Positions 7,970-16,500 of a stretch of DNA of 64,000 bases are shown piece by piece. Positions within the stretch are counted from its first letter, which is position 1. Each line of letters opens with the position of its first letter. The notes under the pieces are model-generated. The model made no database searches. It was not told where the DNA came from and saw only the letters and a program-made list of their open reading frames with translations. The stretch comes from CAYMSF01 sp964392985 (GTDB taxonomy: Bacteria; Verrucomicrobiota; Lentisphaeria; Victivallales; Victivallaceae), in contig CAYMSF010000019.1 in NCBI GenBank assembly GCA_964392985.1, positions 1 through 64,000 on the forward strand. The letters are read 5' to 3'. A program made the translations under genes and the position numbers.

Positions 7970-9817
7970 CTATTCTACTGTAACACTTTTTGCCAGATTG
8001 CGCGGCTGGTCTATTTCACAACCGCGTTCGCGGGCAATATAGTATGAAAGCAACTGCAGCGCGACAACTGTCGGCAGTGGCGCCGTAAACTGTGAACACG
8101 GTGGCAGCCAGATGATATCTTCGGCGACATCTTTGACTTCTTTATCGCCTTCTGTCGCGGTGATGATGACGGGTGAATGTCTGGCATGACATTCTTGAAT
8201 ATTGCCGAGAATTTTATCTTTGCCGGGGATATCATTCGCGAGCGCAAGTACAGGAACTTTAGCTTCCAGCAGGGCAATCGGTCCATGTTTCAGTTCGGCG
8301 GCGTGATAACCTTCGGCATGAATGTAACTGATTTCTTTGAGTTTTAACGCTCCTTCCAGGGCGACCGGATAGAGGCAACCGCGTCCGATGAAGAAAAAGT
8401 CTTCGGCGCGAGCATATTTTTTTGCAATATTTTCAATTTCGCTTTTACGCTCCAGAACTTGACGAATTAAATCAGGAATTCTGTTAACATCATCAATAAT
8501 CCTCAATCCATCCTCACGGGACAGTCTGCGGTTACGGCCGAATAACAGCGCCATCATCAATAATACAGTTACCTGACAGGTGAAAGCCTTTGTTGATGCA
8601 ACGCCGATTTCCGGACCGGCGTGAAGGTAAATACCGCGCCCGGCTTCACGGGCAATCGTAGAACCGACAACATTGCATATTGACACAACCGTAGCACCTT
8701 TTGTCGCAGCCTCGCGTACTGCCGCAAGTGTATCGGCAGTTTCTCCTGACTGGCTGATCGGTATCACCAGTGAATTCGGTTCAATAATCGGATTCCGGTA
8801 GCGGAATTCCGCCGCCTGTTCAATCTCCACCGGTATTCCGGCAAGCTCTTCAAAGAAATAACGTCCGACCATTCCGGCATGCATGCTGGTGCCGCAGGCG
8901 GCGATAATTATCCTGCTGACCTGCGCCAGATCTTTTGATGTCATATTTAAACCAGAGAATACTGAGGTGACAGTATTCCGGTCCAGACGGCCGCGAATAG
9001 AATTGCTGACGGCATCGGGTTGTTCGCAAATTTCCTTCAGCATAAAATGTTCGTAGCCACTTTTTTCTGCTGCTTCCGGGGACCAGTCAATATTGGCAAT
9101 TTCGCGGGCGACGGGAATATTTTCAATATTTCTTATATCAATATCAGTGGCGGTAATTCTGGCCACGTCATGATCGTTGAGGTAAATCACCCGGCGGGTA
9201 TATGCCGCCAGGGCGGCGATGTCACTGGCAACGAAGGTTTCATTTTCGCCGACACCGATAACCAGCGGGCTGCCTTGGCGGGCGACAATAATTGTTCCAG
9301 GAGCGTCTTCGGCAATGACAGCCAGACCGTAAGTGCCCTTGACTCGCTTTAAGGCCGCCGCGACAGCGCTGAACAGATCACCTTCGTAGCACTCGGAAAT
9401 CAGATGTGCCAGCACTTCGGTATCGGTTTCAGAAACAAATTTGCGTCCTTTTTCCTGCAGATGGGCACGTAAGCTGGCATAATTCTCAATGATGCCGTTA
9501 TGGACTATGGCAAAACGACCGGAATCATCACAATGCGGATGAGCATTCGGTACCGTCGGCGGTCCGTGTGTCGCCCAACGGGTATGGGCAATGCCGACTG
9601 TCGCAGTCGTTGCAAGTTCAGGTCCCAATTCCTGGACGATTTTGATTTCCAGCTCTTTACTGACTTTGCCGATGGCCTTGATAACTTTTATTGCTGGTTG
9701 CTCAAGCAAGGCGATACCTGCCGAGTCGTAACCACGGTATTCCAATCGCTTTAATCCGTCAACAAGAGTTCTTACCAGATTGCGTTTACTGCCAGCATAA
9801 CCTACTATTCCACACAT
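7970..9817 (-). CDS. glmS: Glutamine-fructose-6-phosphate aminotransferase (isomerizing)
   Basis: Makes glucosamine-6-phosphate from fructose-6-phosphate and glutamine, the entry into UDP-GlcNAc, peptidoglycan and LPS. I choose the ATG at 9817 (MCGIVGYAG), preceded by AAGGAG, because Cys2 must be exposed as the glutaminase nucleophile; a longer frame to 9880 lacks support. The N-terminal Ntn glutaminase domain has GIAHTRWATHG and EVLAHLI. Two SIS sugar-isomerase domains follow (CGTSMHAG, PISQSGETADT, FIGRG, KLKEISYIHAEGY) and the C-terminus ends LAKSVTVE as in the family. 615 aa. No glmS ribozyme is evident upstream. It is the first gene of the glmS-waaA-thiC run. Confidence 0.97.
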   Translation of the reverse strand: MCGIVGYAGSKRNLVRTLVDGLKRLEYRGYDSAGIALLEQPAIKVIKAIGKVSKELEIKIVQELGPELATTATVGIAHTRWATHGPPTVPNAHPHCDDSGRFAIVHNGIIENYASLRAHLQEKGRKFVSETDTEVLAHLISECYEGDLFSAVAAALKRVKGTYGLAVIAEDAPGTIIVARQGSPLVIGVGENETFVASDIAALAAYTRRVIYLNDHDVARITATDIDIRNIENIPVAREIANIDWSPEAAEKSGYEHFMLKEICEQPDAVSNSIRGRLDRNTVTSVFSGLNMTSKDLAQVSRIIIAACGTSMHAGMVGRYFFEELAGIPVEIEQAAEFRYRNPIIEPNSLVIPISQSGETADTLAAVREAATKGATVVSICNVVGSTIAREAGRGIYLHAGPEIGVASTKAFTCQVTVLLMMALLFGRNRRLSREDGLRIIDDVNRIPDLIRQVLERKSEIENIAKKYARAEDFFFIGRGCLYPVALEGALKLKEISYIHAEGYHAAELKHGPIALLEAKVPVLALANDIPGKDKILGNIQECHARHSPVIITATEGDKEVKDVAEDIIWLPPCSQFTAPLPTVVALQLLSYYIARERGCEIDQPRNLAKSVTVE

Positions 9818-10004
9818 TTTAAGGCTCCTTGAAATTAAAAAAAGCTCTCTAAATGTAATGCCTGAAACCTCTTTTAGCAAGAGCTTCAGCTAAAATCCGG
9901 GCATATTTTCTCAATATACAGCCAGGCAAAGTTCTATATTTTAAAAGCGCGTATTGTTTAGACTTGATAACTTTTATGTTCCCTTTTGGCATATTCAATT
10001 ATTG

Positions 10005-10050
10005 TTGACAAAATTGTAACGACACATTGTCGCATTGACAAAAATGTAAC
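10005..10050 (+). promoter_or_regulatory. Twin direct repeats, candidate enhancer sites
   Basis: TTGACAAAATTGTAAC at 10005-10020 and TTGACAAAAATGTAAC at 10035-10050 match at 15 of 16 positions and are exactly 30 bp apart (about three helical turns). They lie ~90-135 bp upstream of the predicted sigma-54 promoter, the position expected for an NtrC-type activator. They resemble the TTAACAAATTTGTAAT pair upstream of the sigma-54 activator gene at 36.8 kb. Confidence 0.5.
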
Positions 10051-10139
10051 AATAGAGAAAGGTAAACTGCATGATTAATGAAGCCACAAAAAACATAAAA
10101 TGCTTATGATTAATTATTTACATATATTAATACAATAGT

Positions 10140-10155
10140 TGGCATTGTAATTGCT
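10140..10155 (+). promoter_or_regulatory. Predicted sigma-54 (-24/-12) promoter
   Basis: TGGCAT-TGTAA-TTGCT matches the sigma-54 consensus TGGCAC-N5-TTGCW with one mismatch. GG is at 10141-10142 and GC at 10153-10154, the required 12-bp spacing. Transcription would start near 10166, leaving a ~227-nt leader before the secretin-like gene. Confidence 0.55.
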
Positions 10156-10213
10156 TAAAAGGTTTTGTCTTCAGTGAATTTGTCAACGGAACCAATTTAA
10201 AGTGAGGTATACT

Positions 10214-10243
10214 ATGCGACAACAACAAAACAGTTTAATGTAA
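10214..10243 (+). CDS. Possible nine-codon leader peptide
   Basis: ATG to TAA encodes MRQQQNSLM. A GTGAGG ribosome-site-like sequence lies at 10202-10207, 6 bp upstream. It ends 4 bp before the first hairpin (10248-10284). Position in the predicted leader RNA suggests a translation-coupled control element; it may equally be chance. Confidence 0.25.
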   Translation: MRQQQNSLM

Positions 10244-10247
10244 GGTG

Positions 10248-10323
10248 CGGAATGCCGGAGATCACCCCCTTTCCCGGCATTCCGACAACCCTTACAAGAG
10301 CGGGAATCCCGGCATCGGGATTC
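10248..10323 (+). promoter_or_regulatory. Two consecutive strong hairpins in the mRNA leader
   Basis: Hairpin 1: CGGAATGCCGG (10248-10258) pairs perfectly with CCGGCATTCCG (10274-10284) across a 15-nt loop. Hairpin 2: GAATCCCG (10304-10311) pairs with CGGGATTC (10316-10323) across GCAT. Neither is followed by a long U-run, so stability or attenuation control is more likely than plain termination. Confidence 0.5.
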
Positions 10324-10392
10324 AGAATGTAGTTATATGATAATTAAGTTTTAAGTAGTTGAAACCAAATAAATAAGTTAAAAAAGGAAAAG

Positions 10393-11976
10393 ATGAAAAC
10401 AATATTTAAGACAGTATTGTTGTTGCTGATGGCGTTATGCTTCAGCGTACAGGCGGAAAAAGTAAAGAAACTTCGATTAAATCAGGATGATGCGCAGTCG
10501 TTCCTGGTCTCAAAGACCTACGAATTGAAGCACACCCGGGCATGTGATATTGCCCCGTTCGTCGAAGGCGCGGTAAAACGCTATAACGTTGACTCCAATG
10601 TTCAGCGGCTTGACTTTAAAGCCGGCGGCAAGGAGATTCTGGTAGTCAGTACCGGCGTGGATATGATGCCTTATATTGACGACATGATTGCCAAGGTTGA
10701 CATTCCCGGGGTAAAAGATGTTTCCGGTTCCGTTGTTGAAGGAACCGGGATCAGCCGTTTTGCCTATTATCCTAAAAATCGTGCAACAAAAGATATGTTG
10801 AAGGTTTTGCGGAATAATGTACTGCCTGGCAATAGTGCAGTATTTCTTGATGAAAGCGTTTCGATGTTGTATTGGAAATGTTCAAAATCCGATGGCGACA
10901 TGGTGATGCGTTGGATTAACGAGCTTGACCGTCCGGTACCGCAGGTACAGGTGAAGATGCGGGTGTATGAAGTTCGCGACAGCGATCTGACTGATATCGG
11001 TATCAATTATATTGCCTGGAAAAACGGACCGGGTATGGACTTGTTCGGCGCCGGGCTTGAAGCCATCAGCCTTTCCGGCTGGGACGAAGTTGTTAAAGCT
11101 GCCGCCTTCCAGGGAGCAAACGTCATGAGCCAGGCCAGTTGGGCATGGGGCGGTTTCTTCTGCGCGCCGCAGTTTGATTTCAGCTTTGTCCGGATGCTTG
11201 CCCAGGACGGTAAAGCCAGAATTGCTGATTCCGGCAGTTTGACGGTTGTAAACGATTTTGACAACTCATATTCCATTAAATTTACTCCGGATTTTCAGAA
11301 TATCATCAAAACGCCGGATACTGACCAGATGAGCGTTGAACCCAGTTCACCGTCAATCTTTGAAATGACGATCAACCAGCCGGTAATCTGTTTCAAAGGC
11401 GCTGGTAACACTGTAACAGAATCTGCAGACGACCGGCGTTATGACGAAGAGAAAGCGTCAACGACTGAAGGAACAATTATGTTCAACTATTTTGTTTCTA
11501 AAGCTGATCCGGTTGAACGCAATAACTTTGGACAGGAACTTTATCAGACGATGAACGCTTCGTCAAATCTGACATTGGCCGTTGGTAATGAACGTTTACT
11601 GGCAACCTGGAAAAAGGAATATGACACAGAGCAGACCATTGGTATGCCATTCCTTTCCGACATTCCGATATTAAAATATCTCTTTGGCACAACGACGAAA
11701 ATTAAGTCCACCAATTATTACTTCGTCACCGTCAAAGCGGAATGGGTCATGCCGGATGCAGAACTCGCCGGATGGGCAGGTAAATTACTGTCTCAGGAAA
11801 TGCTGATTAAAAAACCCGCAGATAAAACTGCAACTGTAGCTGCAGCACCTGTCGCTCCGGTAGCGGCACCAGCTCCTGCGGCTCCGTCTGCTCCAGTAGT
11901 ACCACCAGCGACACCGGCAGTTCCGGCAACTCCTGCCGCTCCGGTAGCAGTCGCTCCGGCTGCCGCAGCTAAATAA
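10393..11976 (+). CDS. Secretin-like exported protein (GspD/PilQ secretin-domain family) with Pro/Ala-rich tail
   Basis: A 527-aa protein with a cleavable signal peptide (residues 1-21, ending VQA-E). Residues ~35-190 look like N-type secretin domains (SKTYELKHTRACDIAPFVEGAV; ILVVSTGVDMMPYIDDMI). Then PQVQVKMRVYEVRDSDLTDI resembles the start of the secretin barrel, and MPFLSDIPILKYLFG near 425-440 is the secretin-family end motif. The last ~55 residues are almost only Pro, Ala and Val, possibly a wall or periplasm-spanning tail. An AGGAAAAG ribosome site precedes the ATG. The next gene is a paralogue 45 bp downstream. No GspE, GspF or pilotin gene is near, so it may form an outer-membrane pore or lattice outside a classical type II system. 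Confidence 0.75.
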   Translation: MKTIFKTVLLLLMALCFSVQAEKVKKLRLNQDDAQSFLVSKTYELKHTRACDIAPFVEGAVKRYNVDSNVQRLDFKAGGKEILVVSTGVDMMPYIDDMIAKVDIPGVKDVSGSVVEGTGISRFAYYPKNRATKDMLKVLRNNVLPGNSAVFLDESVSMLYWKCSKSDGDMVMRWINELDRPVPQVQVKMRVYEVRDSDLTDIGINYIAWKNGPGMDLFGAGLEAISLSGWDEVVKAAAFQGANVMSQASWAWGGFFCAPQFDFSFVRMLAQDGKARIADSGSLTVVNDFDNSYSIKFTPDFQNIIKTPDTDQMSVEPSSPSIFEMTINQPVICFKGAGNTVTESADDRRYDEEKASTTEGTIMFNYFVSKADPVERNNFGQELYQTMNASSNLTLAVGNERLLATWKKEYDTEQTIGMPFLSDIPILKYLFGTTTKIKSTNYYFVTVKAEWVMPDAELAGWAGKLLSQEMLIKKPADKTATVAAAPVAPVAAPAPAAPSAPVVPPATPAVPATPAAPVAVAPAAAAK

Positions 11977-12021
11977 CTGAAAGCGAGAGAAACTAAAATG
12001 ACAATAAAGGAGAACATAAAA

Positions 12022-13965
12022 ATGAATCGAAGTATGCTAGTTTTAATGGCGGCTTCCGCATGCGGGCTGTTATTCTGCTCGAGCCTTTCGGCGCAGCAGA
12101 TGGCGGGCAGAAACTATTCTGCCATAGATCCTGCGTCGCAGGTAAGAAGTAAAAACGTAAATCCCAGCTCACCGTATGAAAAGACCCAGGTTCAGGCGAA
12201 TATTCTGATGAATCTGGACCGTGATACGGATCAGTTCCACTTCATCCGGGATAACAATGACCCCTACGTTGTGACCAAAACGTATGTGTTGAAGAATGCT
12301 GATCCTTACGAAATCAGACCATTTGTCCGCAGTGCGGTAATGGCTAACCGGGTTAAAGAAAACAACACCACTGTTGAATGTATTAAATACAATGACGGTA
12401 AAGGAGTGTTGATTGTCTCGGCGGAAGAATATCGTTTCAAAAGTCACGACAACGGCATGAGCATTGACGAAATTGTAGCGGCCCTGGATAAGCCCTCCGT
12501 CACTTCTTCGTCAGGACAGACCACCTTCGTCTATTTCCCGAAATACTGGACTTCGCGGGATTTGGCGCAGTTGGTAAAGAATGTCGGTGCGAACATTGAA
12601 GGTGATGATGTCGAATTACAGCGCGGTATGGACCATATTGATTATGATTCCGGTCTTAACTGCATGTTCATGTATATTCCGCGTTATGGCCAGAAGAATA
12701 TTGAAAAAATGCTCAAACTGTATGACACCCCGACTTATGAAGTTGAAGTAAAATACAGCGTGTATGAAATTTACGCTGAAAATGATGCCAAAATCGGTGC
12801 GGATTTCCAGGCGTGGAAAAACAATGGCGGCTCAGATCTGTTTGCCGCCGGCGGCCGTTACCGTGATAACTGGAGTGCCACCTGGGATGGCGGCGCCAGC
12901 AAGAACGGCAGCAACAATACCGGATATGTAAATTTCAATCCGAAATGGAATACCCGTTACCTTGATTTCCTGGTATCAACCGGGAAGAGCAGTGTCGTTA
13001 CTTCCGGAGAATTGCTGGTCATGAATCAGGCTACGGGAAAAGTTGAATGCCGTACCAATATGTATAACTTTGAAAACGGCGACAAGATTCCTGATAAAGC
13101 AGTTATTTCCGGATGTATGTTCCCGTCAGGAAACTTCTACGTAAGCACTACGGCGGCTGCAGCAGGAATTGAAGGTGGATACCGGATCGTCGCCTGCGAC
13201 AGTTCAGGTACCCCGGTAGACTTCGCCGCGGATTTTGCCGGTCAGATTACGGTATCTAGAATTCAGAATGCTACAATAACCTCATATTTTGTGCGAGTAT
13301 CTTCCGGCAGCGGAAATCTCGTCAAAAATGGTTCGAGTGTAGGTTCAAACGCGCAGTGCTTCTCGTTTTCTCTTGAAAAAGTTGTAAAAGTTGCAGACCC
13401 GATTACATCTTCGTACAATTACGAATGGGTTGCACAGACTGACTGGAGCAATGCAATTGATATGGTCACTTACAAGGATACAAAAGTTGTGACCAATCCT
13501 GCAACTGTCGGTTACGGGTTCACTATGACGTTAGTGCCTGTTATCTGCGAGGAGTCCAGTACTGTTTCAATCAGTATGCTCAATGACAGCTTGACCGGAT
13601 GGAATTCCAACGGAACTCCGCGCATTACCAGAGACAGCTCTGTGAATACTAAGGTGATGTTGAGTAACAAAGGCAGTCAGTTTGTCATCGGCGGATTGGA
13701 AAAGAAGAATGTCGTCAAGGGCGTGAGTGGAGTACCGTTCCTGAAAAGCATCCCGTTCCTCGGCTACCTCTTCTCGACCGAATCTGAATCCACGAAGAAA
13801 GCTCAGTTGGTTCTGGTTATTGACCTGAAACTCAAAGATCCGGATTCCCCGGTAAAGAGTCCTGTCAGCGAAGATTTGCTGGCGGTAAACAAAAAGACTG
13901 TTGATGCCGGAGTCAAAATTGAGTATGGATTTGATCAGTACTATCTTGACAAGGACAAAAAGTAA
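12022..13965 (+). CDS. Secretin-like exported protein, paralogue of the upstream gene
   Basis: Start set at the ATG at 12022, preceded by AAAGGAG at 12006-12012, giving a signal peptide that ends near LSAQQ; an earlier ATG at 11998 would precede that ribosome site. 647 aa. Secretin N-domain-like parts (VVTKTYVLKNADPYEIRPFV) are followed by EVEVKYSVYEIYAENDAKIG, which aligns with the upstream protein including a shared AWKNxGxxDLFxAG motif. The end has VPFLKSIPFLGYLFSTESES, the secretin signature, then a beta strand QLVLVIDLKL. It lacks the Pro/Ala tail. It is co-transcribed with the preceding gene and followed by a strong terminator at 14045. The role is probably in the outer membrane; exact function unknown. 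Confidence 0.78.
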   Translation: MNRSMLVLMAASACGLLFCSSLSAQQMAGRNYSAIDPASQVRSKNVNPSSPYEKTQVQANILMNLDRDTDQFHFIRDNNDPYVVTKTYVLKNADPYEIRPFVRSAVMANRVKENNTTVECIKYNDGKGVLIVSAEEYRFKSHDNGMSIDEIVAALDKPSVTSSSGQTTFVYFPKYWTSRDLAQLVKNVGANIEGDDVELQRGMDHIDYDSGLNCMFMYIPRYGQKNIEKMLKLYDTPTYEVEVKYSVYEIYAENDAKIGADFQAWKNNGGSDLFAAGGRYRDNWSATWDGGASKNGSNNTGYVNFNPKWNTRYLDFLVSTGKSSVVTSGELLVMNQATGKVECRTNMYNFENGDKIPDKAVISGCMFPSGNFYVSTTAAAAGIEGGYRIVACDSSGTPVDFAADFAGQITVSRIQNATITSYFVRVSSGSGNLVKNGSSVGSNAQCFSFSLEKVVKVADPITSSYNYEWVAQTDWSNAIDMVTYKDTKVVTNPATVGYGFTMTLVPVICEESSTVSISMLNDSLTGWNSNGTPRITRDSSVNTKVMLSNKGSQFVIGGLEKKNVVKGVSGVPFLKSIPFLGYLFSTESESTKKAQLVLVIDLKLKDPDSPVKSPVSEDLLAVNKKTVDAGVKIEYGFDQYYLDKDKK

Positions 13966-14044
13966 TTAAACCGAACTCGGGCGCAGAATCCGTCAGGTTA
14001 TGCGCCTGAGTTTTAAACAAATAACAAAAACGATAAGTTTTTTA

Positions 14045-14072
14045 GGCCGGTCCCCCTCCGGCCGTTTTTTTT
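14045..14072 (+). terminator. Rho-independent terminator of the secretin-like operon
   Basis: GGCCGG (14045-14050) pairs with CCGGCC (14058-14063) across a 7-nt loop and is followed by GTTTTTTTT. It lies 80 bp after the stop of the second secretin-like gene. Confidence 0.9.
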
Positions 14073-14207
14073 GCCCGTAATTCCACATTAAAGTCCATCA
14101 AAATCTTGTTTTTAAATGCTTTACTATTGACAAATTTCCGAAACGCAGTATTCGTAATTGATCACTATTCCTTAAGTTAATTAAAATAATAACCATGGGG
14201 TGCTGGA

Positions 14208-15026
14208 ATGAAAAGTTTAATCAGTATGTTCAAAGTCGGATCAGTTGCTATTGCGATAATGTCTGGTAACGTGCTGTTTGCTGAAGACGCCACGGTACTG
14301 AATCCGAAGACTTGTGCCGAATGGACCTGGGGCTGGAATACTAAAGCGGTGAATGCGGTTGAAAGTGAAAATGCGTTGTCCTGTCAAGGCGCGACCGATA
14401 TGATTTCCAAAGAAGGAATAAAAATTGAACCGGATAAGAGTTATAAAATTTCCGGCTCATTTAAGCTGGCGCCGGATTCTAAGCCATCAAAATTTTATCT
14501 GTCCATAATGCCGCTTGATAGCAAAGGACAACCGATATCTTCTGAAAGCGTCGGCGTAATAGCAGGAACTGAAACTGAATTGGCCGCAGATTGCAACCCG
14601 GATGATTTGGTCATTAAAATAAAAAATGGCGAAAAATGGAAGCCGGAAAATTACGGCAGGATCGCCTTTAATGTTGATGACTCCGGAAAAAAGGCCGACT
14701 TGCCGAATAATGAGCTTTCCGGCACCGGTATCACGAAGGTTGAGAAAAAAGACGACGTTTTTGAATTAACCCTTAAAAATAAATGCGGGAAGAAATATCC
14801 GGCCGGAACAAAAATTCGTGAACATAAATCAGGCGCAACCTATATTTACATTGGCGCGATGAATAAAGATGTTCCTGCAGACTGGACGGAAGTTTCCGGA
14901 GTATTCAAAAAAGAAAATCTCTGGCTTGCCTCCTGCGGGGCTAAAATTGTTGTCCGCGCCAACTTCAGCGGCAAACCCGACCAGACAATGTTGCTGAAAG
15001 ACGTCAAAATTGAAGAAGTAAAATAG
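14208..15026 (+). CDS. Exported protein of unknown function, beta-rich
   Basis: 272 aa with a signal peptide (MKSLISMFKVGSVAIAIMSG..., cleavage near LFA-ED). The mature part alternates short polar strands (KSYKISGSFKLAPDSKPSKF; DKTMLLKDVKIEEV-like end) resembling a carbohydrate-binding-module-like sandwich, and has five cysteines. I do not recognise a family. It has its own terminator (15047-15082) and a TTGACA box at 14127-14132 with a weak -10 (TATTCG) 16 bp downstream, so it seems a single-gene unit. The location beside the secretin-like operon suggests an envelope or extracellular role, but this is weak inference. Confidence 0.65.
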   Translation: MKSLISMFKVGSVAIAIMSGNVLFAEDATVLNPKTCAEWTWGWNTKAVNAVESENALSCQGATDMISKEGIKIEPDKSYKISGSFKLAPDSKPSKFYLSIMPLDSKGQPISSESVGVIAGTETELAADCNPDDLVIKIKNGEKWKPENYGRIAFNVDDSGKKADLPNNELSGTGITKVEKKDDVFELTLKNKCGKKYPAGTKIREHKSGATYIYIGAMNKDVPADWTEVSGVFKKENLWLASCGAKIVVRANFSGKPDQTMLLKDVKIEEVK

Positions 15027-15046
15027 TTTTAACGTTTATTATCTCA

Positions 15047-15082
15047 ATGGCTGACGAAAAAATTCCGTCAGCCATTTTTTTT
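15047..15082 (+). terminator. Rho-independent terminator
   Basis: ATGGCTGACG (15047-15056) pairs with CGTCAGCCAT (15066-15075) and is followed by eight T residues. It ends the transcript of the exported protein at 14208-15026. Confidence 0.9.
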
Positions 15083-15089
15083 GAAATAA

Positions 15090-15299
15090 CAAAAATGCCA
15101 GACAGATTTAACTGCGGAATACTCTGACTGCACGGGAAAATTAAAACATTATTATCTTGCATTTCTTGAGTATACGGGGAATATTTTAAGCCAAGCAGAC
15201 GATGCAGGTGAAGCCGACACTAAAAAATATCTTAAAATCATTTTTGGGCAGGAAAAAATTGATTTATTACAGAAAAATAACTTAAAAATGGTTGTTTGA
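15090..15299 (+). pseudogene. Gene remnant A (C-terminal fragment sharing a 55-bp repeat with remnant B)
   Basis: This segment reads as 69 protein-like codons to a TGA: QKCQTDLTAEYSDCTGKLK, then ...YYLAFLEYTGNIL... and ...KKYLKIIFGQEKIDLLQKN... There is no start codon near its 5' end and a stop lies at 15087-15089, so it is a decayed fragment. Its first 55 bp match 23034-23088 at 52 of 55 positions, and the protein reading is conserved there. The family is not recognised. Confidence 0.45.
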
Positions 15300-15440
15300 C
15301 AATAATAATGGCTGTTGCAGTAACATTGTTTTCATGAATATCTATAATATGAAAGGAAAATACGGTTGCTTTCATGTCGTCGCAAATTGTCACGCAGTAA
15401 TGGATAGCTTCACGGACTTGTGACTATTAAGTTATGTATT

Positions 15441-16481
15441 TTATATTTTGAAATTTCTGACTTCATTGGCAGCTTCCAGCATTGCCAAATAATTTTCAGG
15501 AGGAATATAGCTTGTGATGGAATTGCCAGTGCCCAAAGCATATCCATAAGAGTAATTTCGCGATTCTTTGGCCATTTTTCTGACTAGCTCTTTGATTTCA
15601 GACGGCGAAGACATGCAAATTATGTTCATATCAATTCCGCCGAGTAGCGCAATTCTTTCTCCGTATAACTCCTGCCATTTCTCGAATGGAGCAATCGCAT
15701 CTTCATTGGAATGTTTGGCGTCAATTCCGGCTGCAATCAGATCATCCATTACTTCAAAAATGCATCCGCATGAGTGAAGAATGAACGGTTTATCATAAGA
15801 CTTGCAAAGCGAGATGATGCGTTTATACTGTGGAATAATATGTTCCCTGACTGTTGATGGCATGGTCAGCAAAGAAGTGCGGAATCCTAAATCATCTCCC
15901 ATCCTGGATGCACAGTAGGCATTGCCGTATGTTGCCAGAAATCTGGTCCATAAAGAAACCATCAGATCGCCGATTTTGCGATACAAGTCAGCATAAAGTT
16001 CCGGATCGTCAACTTCAATAAACGGCAAATATTCCAATCCGACAAGCGCTTCCGAAATCTCAAAGATTCCGTTGCCTACTCCACCGACGGCTTTCATGCC
16101 AGGCACCATGGAGTCTTGCAACTCCTCGAAAATTGGACGGCTGTTATTCCAGTATTGTTCCTCCAGGTCACTCCACGAAAACAATTCAAAGTCTCTGCGG
16201 GATTGAATCGGCCCCTGTTTGCCGCCATACAGCGCGTTGTCAGGAATCATGCCGCAAACGCCGCATTCCCAGGAAAGCGTGTCATAACCGTGAGCAGCAA
16301 GAAACTCGCTGTAGGCATGAAAGAAGTCGCGCCATGCCTTCTGTTCCACCATTTTGTCCAGTTGCTGCCCTGAAACCTGCGACAGCACATTGACCGCCAT
16401 TCCATGCTCGTACAACACAAGACATTCCGGGCGCCGGTTGTTCATGACTTGCAGAAAGCGATTATAATCCGGTTTTCTCAT
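15441..16481 (-). CDS. UroD-family protein (methyltransferase-like)
   Basis: 346 aa, a single UroD-like TIM barrel. HSCGC (236-240) and LLGGIDMNI (279-287) match the zinc-binding and strand-7 motifs of the MtaA/CmuA side of the superfamily rather than HemE. It begins 19 bp after the stop of the DUF4091 gene and lies in the same operon, probably controlled by the LacI-type regulator at 19993. Genes like this accompany glycan-degradation clusters in Lentisphaerota; the substrate is not known. It is clearly distinct from the UroD-like protein at 599-1651, showing expansion of the family within this genome. Confidence 0.8.
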   Translation of the reverse strand: MRKPDYNRFLQVMNNRRPECLVLYEHGMAVNVLSQVSGQQLDKMVEQKAWRDFFHAYSEFLAAHGYDTLSWECGVCGMIPDNALYGGKQGPIQSRRDFELFSWSDLEEQYWNNSRPIFEELQDSMVPGMKAVGGVGNGIFEISEALVGLEYLPFIEVDDPELYADLYRKIGDLMVSLWTRFLATYGNAYCASRMGDDLGFRTSLLTMPSTVREHIIPQYKRIISLCKSYDKPFILHSCGCIFEVMDDLIAAGIDAKHSNEDAIAPFEKWQELYGERIALLGGIDMNIICMSSPSEIKELVRKMAKESRNYSYGYALGTGNSITSYIPPENYLAMLEAANEVRNFKI

Positions 16482-16500
16482 TATATTTCCAAATGCGATA

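Larger units (their letters stand above)
9818..10392. other. 575-bp regulatory region between glmS and the secretin-like operon
   Basis: No long gene. The left part carries the glmS promoter (minus strand). The right part serves the plus-strand operon and holds, in order: twin repeats (10005-10050), a sigma-54-type promoter (10140-10155), a nine-codon ORF (10214-10243) and two strong hairpins (10248-10284, 10304-10323). These are listed separately. Confidence 0.7.
15027..15440. other. 414-bp gene-poor stretch with terminator and gene remnant
   Basis: Holds the terminator above, the broken coding segment at 15090-15299, and a 29-codon open frame at 15334-15423 that I cannot support as a gene. 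The UroD-like gene on the minus strand ends at 15441. Confidence 0.6.

Noticed and set aside
9818..9960. glmS ribozyme upstream of glmS
   Set aside because: No recognisable ribozyme core; these occur mainly in Firmicutes.
11793..12017. Minus-strand frame opposite the Pro/Ala tail, reading as Ala/Gly-rich protein with a signal-like start
   Set aside because: It is the antisense of a low-complexity GC-rich repeat in a well-supported plus-strand gene and shows no ribosome site.
15334..15423. 29-codon open frame after remnant A
   Set aside because: No ribosome site and no recognisable protein features; it cannot be distinguished from chance.
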